From assembly GCA_008921705.1 (NCBI GenBank), contig VFFE01009197.1:1712716-1776715 (forward strand): a DNA stretch of 64,000 nucleotides, read 5' to 3'. The notes below the pieces were generated by a model, which worked only from the letters and a program-made list of their open reading frames with translations, did not search any database and had not been told where the DNA came from. The DNA is from Burhinus oedicnemus (Eukaryota; Chordata; Aves; Charadriiformes; Burhinidae). Shown piece by piece: positions 59,701-64,000 of this stretch; position 1 is the stretch's first letter, and every line of letters begins with the position of its first letter. The translations under genes and the position numbers were made by a program.

Positions 59701-62700
59701 TAGATATCTAAATATCTGGACCTCCTCAAAAAGTTTGAGTGTAGGTTTGAGCTGTGTTGCAAACTGGTGCATTTTATTATTTATAATAGGGAATGCAGTG
59801 TTTATGTAATGGAGTTCTTCGTGATTCTGTGAAGTACTCAGAGTAGTTGAAGAATATATCAACATACGTATGCACGTGTTCAGAAAAATCTCATTTATAA
59901 TTGGAGGAAAAGGCGAGAGTCGTGATCATAGCAGAGCAGTAGCAAAGGAAGATTTCCAGTAAGTTGTTGAACGTGGGGATAGTAGAGGGAAAGATCAAAA
60001 AGTCACCTCTTTGATGTTGAAATTCTCTGAGAAGTGAGTTAACTGCTGCTTATTGCTCAGAGCTGTTAAACAAAAATAGGCAGTAGCTTCTTCCTAAATC
60101 ATTAGGACAATAGCAAGTCCTTTGACATTTCCCATGTTTAAGTATCCTTGCAGGTTGCTAAGCCTGGTTTGAGTTCAGGCTTGTGAGTGGGAAAAGGCTG
60201 TCTTCTATAAAATAACAGTTGTATCTTGCCCACCTTGGACTCTGTTCCTCCAACTATTGTTATTCTCACCCCTTAAATCCCATTTCCTAATTCTACTTTA
60301 ATTCTCTTGTGTTGCACTGTCTTCTTGGATGTACGTGTTGTTTAAAGTCAAAGAATAGTGAGGTAAGGAAATATGTGAAAGTGTGTGTGCAGTGTAGTGA
60401 TGTCTGGTACTTTCGTTGAAGCCTAAAAGTCTGCATAAGCATGAGAAAAACAGATAAACTACCGAAAATGTTAAATCAACCTTAAAGGACAATTTAAGTA
60501 TATGAGTTTGGAAAGAGCGTGCTAGGTTCTGGATAAATCTTTAGACTTACTGGATTATGGTAATAGGCTAGATAACAAAAAGTGCTACCTCCATCAGTAG
60601 GTGTTTACTGGGAAAAGCAGAGAACGCTTTCTCTTTCCCGGAACGCTTTCTCCTGGTGATTAACCAGCAGGAGATGGCACCAATCTGGTTTTGGTGCTAT
60701 CTGTGTAGTCATCTTGCTTTCAGTGGACCTCTGGGAAATTTGGGGGTAGTTTGACTTTTTTTATTGCTTGTTTTGTGTTTTTTTTGTGTGGGTTTTTTTG
60801 CTGTTTTTAAAACCTGATGTTATAGACTGGGGAATAGTAGAGAGAAAGAATTCTGGTTTCATGTGGTTCATATAGTTTAAGGTGCTCAAAAATTTTCACT
60901 TGTCACTCACAGACAAAGAAGTAGCTCCGTTCTGTCTCCATTTAGTCCTTCAGCATCACTTCAGATGTCTGGTCAGTACTCCGCTCTGTGCTGTATTTCT
61001 GAGTGCAGTCAGTAGTGGTTATTGAGATGAGAGTTTTTGGTCTGCAAAGTCTTGTTGGAACAGGAACATGCAGAGTCTTCTCTGATTATAGCCACACTGT
61101 CTTTCTGTACAACAGTTATGAGGAATGAAGGAAATGATAGAAGAGAAAAATAATTGGGAAGAGTCTAGAGTTTCCTAATATTCTACCTTTGATATTTCTT
61201 GAGGGTCTTGACAGTACGTGTGTGTGAAATCTATTTCAATGTGGTTCTAACTAGTCAATATTTTTGTATAGTTTTGTGATGTTTTTCATTGTGCTTGTGT
61301 TGTCTTTAATTCATAAATGTGTGTTTACTGTTATAAATGTGGTCATGTAGAAGAGATAGCCACTAGTTCTCTATGATGTCTTTTTATCATGCCACCTGAA
61401 ATACGGATGACATCACTGGACACTTTTGGATTGATCTTGATGCCATATGCTGCTATTTTTAACCTTTTTTATTTTTTATTATGGGGAAATAGGTATATAA
61501 TTTAAAAGGAGTTTTGATTCATCAGACAATAAAATTTGTACAGTACGAGTCAGAAGTATAATCTTCTGCTATTCCTGGTGGTCCTGTTTATCACAAAAAT
61601 TCCTGTTGAGTTTCTGTACTTTTTAATGATTTTTTTTTTTTTTTTTAGCAATATAGGAAGATTGCTTTTTCGTGAGGAATCCCTAGGAAGTATGCTAAAT
61701 CACAGATAATGTGCTTTCCCTGTGACTTAATGGGTTTTATAGTTCAGAAACTACAATCTTTTTCTCAAGATCTAATTTGTGTAAGTTATCACATTCATAG
61801 CAGGATGATGTTTACCTTCCCAGTAGTTTTCTTAATACTAAATTAGAACTGTTCAAATATAAATGTTGGTGATGAAGAATTCTCAACTGTCTAAACTTCC
61901 TTTCATATATGATGTGTGATACATTCTTTCCATGATTATGGAAACTAATAATCTGTTGTTTTGGTTTTTTTAATTCTAGCTAGGAATATATTCTTCTGTT
62001 AACATGACGCTTAAGGAGTAATGCAGTTAAACGCTTGCTTGGTTCTTCTTGGCCAAGATAAGTCAGGTTTTTAAATTGAAATTTCATCACTTAAGCCTTG
62101 TGTATCTCTTCTCTGTCAATACTTTCCCTTCCCTGAATGTCATTTGAGTTCAAAGGAGAGATACAGGTACAGTTTTTCTGTATTGGAGGGAAAAAGATTG
62201 GTAATATTCTATACAATGCATGTTATGTAATTTAAAAAAATAAGTCAAGGGACACTTCAGTCTAGCATTTTTCTATCCCCACCCCCAGCTGAAACTGTGT
62301 TAATCTGTGTTTTCAGGATTTTGAGTTTACATTCTTCCTACTTTTACATGAACAGGAAGGATATTAGGAGATTCTTGCTCATTTTTTACTCTTATCTACA
62401 CGTGTACTTTCCCTTTTTTATTTGACTGCTAGGGGTCGGCGTTCATCTCTGCAAAGCGCACTTAGTTTTAGATCTGTTCAACTGCCAGAGAATGAAATAC
62501 AGATGAGAGATCAAATATTTTTTTCAATTAATTATGCTGAGGATGGTTTTGTACCGTTTGTATTCAGAGATCTGATTCAGAATGACGTGCGGTGGTAAAA
62601 CATCCGATAATTCAATGGGCATGTCAGAATGCCAAGAGTTGCGTTTGGAATGGAGGCAGAGGGTGCTAAACAGTTGCTTCGTTTATTCATTAAGTTCTCA

Positions 62701-62759
62701 CTGTAATTTTCTTAAGGCAGGAAAACTTGCTGTTGATAGAGGCTGGGCAATCAACGTGG
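44259..62759 (+). CDS. HDAC11: HDAC11, first five exons, gene continues off the right edge
   Basis: Class IV zinc-dependent lysine deacylase, known to remove long-chain fatty-acyl groups efficiently and acetyl groups weakly. Joined segments: 44259-44260, 46422-46570, 49681-49781, 57558-57674 and 62717-62759. They encode 137 residues, exactly the length expected before the GGGFHH active-site motif of human HDAC11 (His142/His143). Recognised blocks include [67 protein letters not shown] and GWAINV. The zinc ligands and the catalytic histidines lie in exons outside the window. There are no stops or frameshifts. Introns 1 and 3 contain transposable elements. The gene is divergent from NUP210, with about 24 kb between start codons. 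Confidence 0.96.
45466..45508. repeat. Two overlapping perfect hairpins
   Basis: gagtctac (45466-45473) pairs with gtagactc (45478-45485) around a 4-base loop. gtagactctact (45478-45489) pairs with agtagagtctac (45497-45508) around a 7-base loop. The two hairpins share 45478-45485, so only one can form at a time. The cluster abuts the 5' truncation point of the CR1 copy. Confidence 0.8.
45509..46000 (+). mobile_element. CR1 LINE, 5'-truncated, about 0.5 kb
   Basis: Contains the standard CR1 C-terminal coding and 3' UTR run: ggttcaagaaggacagggaa near 45522, ctcatcaatgcccataaata, gcactggaacaggctgccca and a 3' end ccttccaactcctgtgattc followed by tgtg. The frame is broken in several places. Sense orientation relative to HDAC11, in intron 1. 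Confidence 0.93.
46422..46570 (+). CDS. HDAC11: HDAC11 exon 2
   Basis: Acceptor TTTTCAAG ends at 46421 and donor GTAAAA starts at 46571. The first base completes the start codon. 49 full codons follow: [20 protein letters not shown], then [16 protein letters not shown] and [13 protein letters not shown], with one base carried over. This is the N-terminal edge of the deacetylase fold. A stop in the other frame (ttgtatgag read as GTTGTATGA) confirms the frame used. Confidence 0.95.
46571..49680 (+). other. HDAC11 intron 2
   Basis: About 3.1 kb. Contains a run of 17 A at 48062-48078 and a run of about 24 T at 49213-49236. Open frames at 47221-47553 and 47452-47847 (minus) lack similarity. No transposon recognised. 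Confidence 0.75.
49213..49236. repeat. Poly-T tract
   Basis: About 24 consecutive T, possibly the reversed poly-A tail of an old retroposed sequence, but no recognisable body adjoins it. Confidence 0.8.
49681..49781 (+). CDS. HDAC11: HDAC11 exon 3
   Basis: 101 nt: completes Glu and encodes [20 protein letters not shown], then [13 protein letters not shown], ending in phase 0. The acceptor is a strong pyrimidine tract ending CTGTTTCAG. The donor GTGCTG is weak apart from AAG before it. The open frame continues into the intron to 49946, but similarity stops at the donor. Confidence 0.95.
51326..51973 (-). mobile_element. Solo LTR, copy 2 (same family and orientation as 41929-42575)
   Basis: Aligns end to end with copy 1 at roughly 94-95% identity by eye. 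Flanking 5-mers CCAAT (51321-51325) and CCAGT (51974-51978) match at four of five positions, supporting an independent insertion with a 5-bp duplication. The terminal bases have decayed (TA...CG in plus-strand reading instead of TG...CA). It lies antisense inside HDAC11 intron 3 with no internal viral genes. Confidence 0.82.
53020..53690 (+). mobile_element. CR1 LINE, 5'-truncated, about 0.67 kb
   Basis: Encodes the end of the CR1 ORF2: [14 protein letters not shown], then a one-base insertion creating a stop in gccaaataaggcc near 53103, then [36 protein letters not shown] and [20 protein letters not shown]. The 3' UTR ends with gaggtcccttccaactgcta and tgtgattctg. Sense orientation in HDAC11 intron 3. 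The open frame at 53089-53607 is this dead ORF2 remnant. Confidence 0.93.
57558..57674 (+). CDS. HDAC11: HDAC11 exon 4
   Basis: 117 nt, exactly 39 codons, phase 0 on both sides: [20 protein letters not shown], then [19 protein letters not shown]. Acceptor TTTCCACCTTGTAG and donor GTAAGG. It lies 7.8 kb from exon 3, separated by a CR1 copy and an LTR. Confidence 0.95.
57675..62716 (+). other. HDAC11 intron 4
   Basis: About 5 kb of AT-rich intron with T-rich tracts near 60770-60800 and 61629-61648. The open frames at 58399-58707 and 58667-58981 (minus) are unrecognised. No transposon identified. Confidence 0.75.
62717..62759 (+). CDS. HDAC11: HDAC11 exon 5
   Basis: 43 nt: [14 protein letters not shown] plus one base. 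The acceptor TTTTCTTAAG gives phase 0; a second AG three to four bases on would break the frame. The donor is GTGAGT at 62760. The next residues of the family, GGGFHH with the catalytic histidine pair, would begin in the following exon beyond the window. Confidence 0.92.
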
Positions 62760-64000
62760 GTGAGTACAAATGTAGTGCATTAAATGGTACTTGAAATATT
62801 GTGTTTAACATCACATTATTTTCATTTAGCATGATGTGTGTTCTGTTTATAGTAACAGAAAGTGACTGGATTGTGTTTAACTAAAATCAACTCTAAAGGA
62901 AAAATAAAAATCAAAAAAGTACTGGATTTGTTTTCTTATCCACAATCACCTGTATTGCTGTTGTATAATGAAATAAAATATTTTTTGGCAAGAAAAAATA
63001 ACCGGATAAAGATATGATACCATATATAAGGAAAAGTATTTGAAGTAGTGTGGAAAAAAATAAGGAAAAATGTTTGGAGTAAATGTAAATATGTCAATAA
63101 AATCTTTCAGTAAATTATAAAATAATTTTCATAGATCTTATCATTAGCTAATTTATATATTATACCAGATCAAGGGATTGGTTGATAAGCTGGAGAGCAG
63201 GCAGGGCTGTACCAGTTAGTGTCTATTTTTGGATGTGCAGTTTTTTCTGAAAAAGACATGAATGAACAAACCATGAAGAATATAGTGAATATAAATCTAC
63301 TCTCCTGCTCATAGCAAATAGCAATGCAAAACCAGCAAACTATTGAAGCAATATTTTGTGTCATGTAAAACTTAGCTGGTTGTTTTCATAGAGGTCATCA
63401 ATTCTGGGGTTTTTTTCCACTATTTCTTATACACATCTTCTACAGCATGAATATCCAATATTAAAAATTAAATAGACGTTAAAAACAAACCCAAAAGCCT
63501 GTCATATTTACTGATCTATAAAGCGAGCTTGTTAAATTTCTTGCTTAGATATTTGTAGTGGGTTTCTCAGTAAGAAGTTCTGGTTTATCATATGAAAATA
63601 TGGGGGAGGTCTAAGTAAAGAGTGTGTGTGTTTGTGTTTTAAAGAGGAATTCTTAAAGTTTCATTTGGTCTGAGTTCGCAAAAGACAATGGGACGTGCAA
63701 ATAATAACACCATAGTTCTTAGCTTGCTATTTTTTTGAGCCGGTGCTCAGCACAGAAGAGAGCTTTCCACGTGTCCTTTCCACCTGCCCTGTGATGTTAA
63801 TTGGCTTCATTAGGATGTGCTGCCTGGGGTACAGGAACCAAAGGCAACTCCAGCATGCCTTGGGGAGCTGAACTTTTACAGCGGTATGCTTTGTCTTGGA
63901 GGCACCACGTATTACATACATACGTATGTTTCTCAGTTCTTAGGGTGGTTGCTAGATGAAAGGGACAATTCCCTTTAAACTGGGCATCTGCAGATCCTTT
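62760..64000 (+). other. HDAC11 intron 5 (partial)
   Basis: Begins with donor GTGAGT and is AT-rich to the window edge. I looked for the following exon (GGGFHH and CSSDRGGGFCAY in family terms) and did not find it. Confidence 0.8.

Overview
The window reads as ordinary vertebrate nuclear DNA, almost certainly from a bird. It has AT-rich introns and intergenic DNA, two sharp CpG islands, several CR1 LINE copies with the typical 3' tail, solo endogenous-retrovirus LTRs of avian type and no mammalian-style SINEs. I did not find a new multi-gene system. The species cannot be named from the sequence.

Two protein-coding genes lie head to head, in the arrangement known for mammalian NUP210 and HDAC11. 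On the minus strand, positions 412-19944 hold the first six coding exons of NUP210 (nuclear pore membrane glycoprotein gp210). They encode the signal peptide and about 266 residues of the lumenal N-terminal region, and the gene continues past the left edge. On the plus strand, positions 44259-62759 hold the first five exons of HDAC11 (class IV histone deacetylase / lysine defatty-acylase). They encode residues 1-137 and stop just before the active-site GGGFHH motif, which lies past the right edge. All exon junctions have GT/AG sites and compatible phases. The HDAC11 start codon appears to be split by intron 1 (AT | G).

Between the two promoters (CpG islands at about 19.6-20.3 kb and 44.0-44.7 kb) lie about 24 kb without a recognisable gene. 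This stretch holds an ancient RTE-like LINE fragment (23.1 kb), an old CR1 fragment (29.1 kb), a 377-bp solo LTR with a perfect 6-bp target duplication (35.7 kb), a nested inverted repeat (39.5 kb), a 647-bp solo LTR (41.9 kb) and a 3' CR1 piece on the minus strand (42.8-43.7 kb).

HDAC11 introns 1 and 3 hold further CR1 copies (45.5 and 53.0 kb). Intron 3 also holds a second copy of the 647-bp LTR (51.3 kb) in the same orientation as the first, so HDAC11 exons 1-3 lie between two similar direct repeats. NUP210 introns carry a short CR1 tail (9.5 kb), a degenerate minisatellite (19.2 kb) and homopolymer runs.
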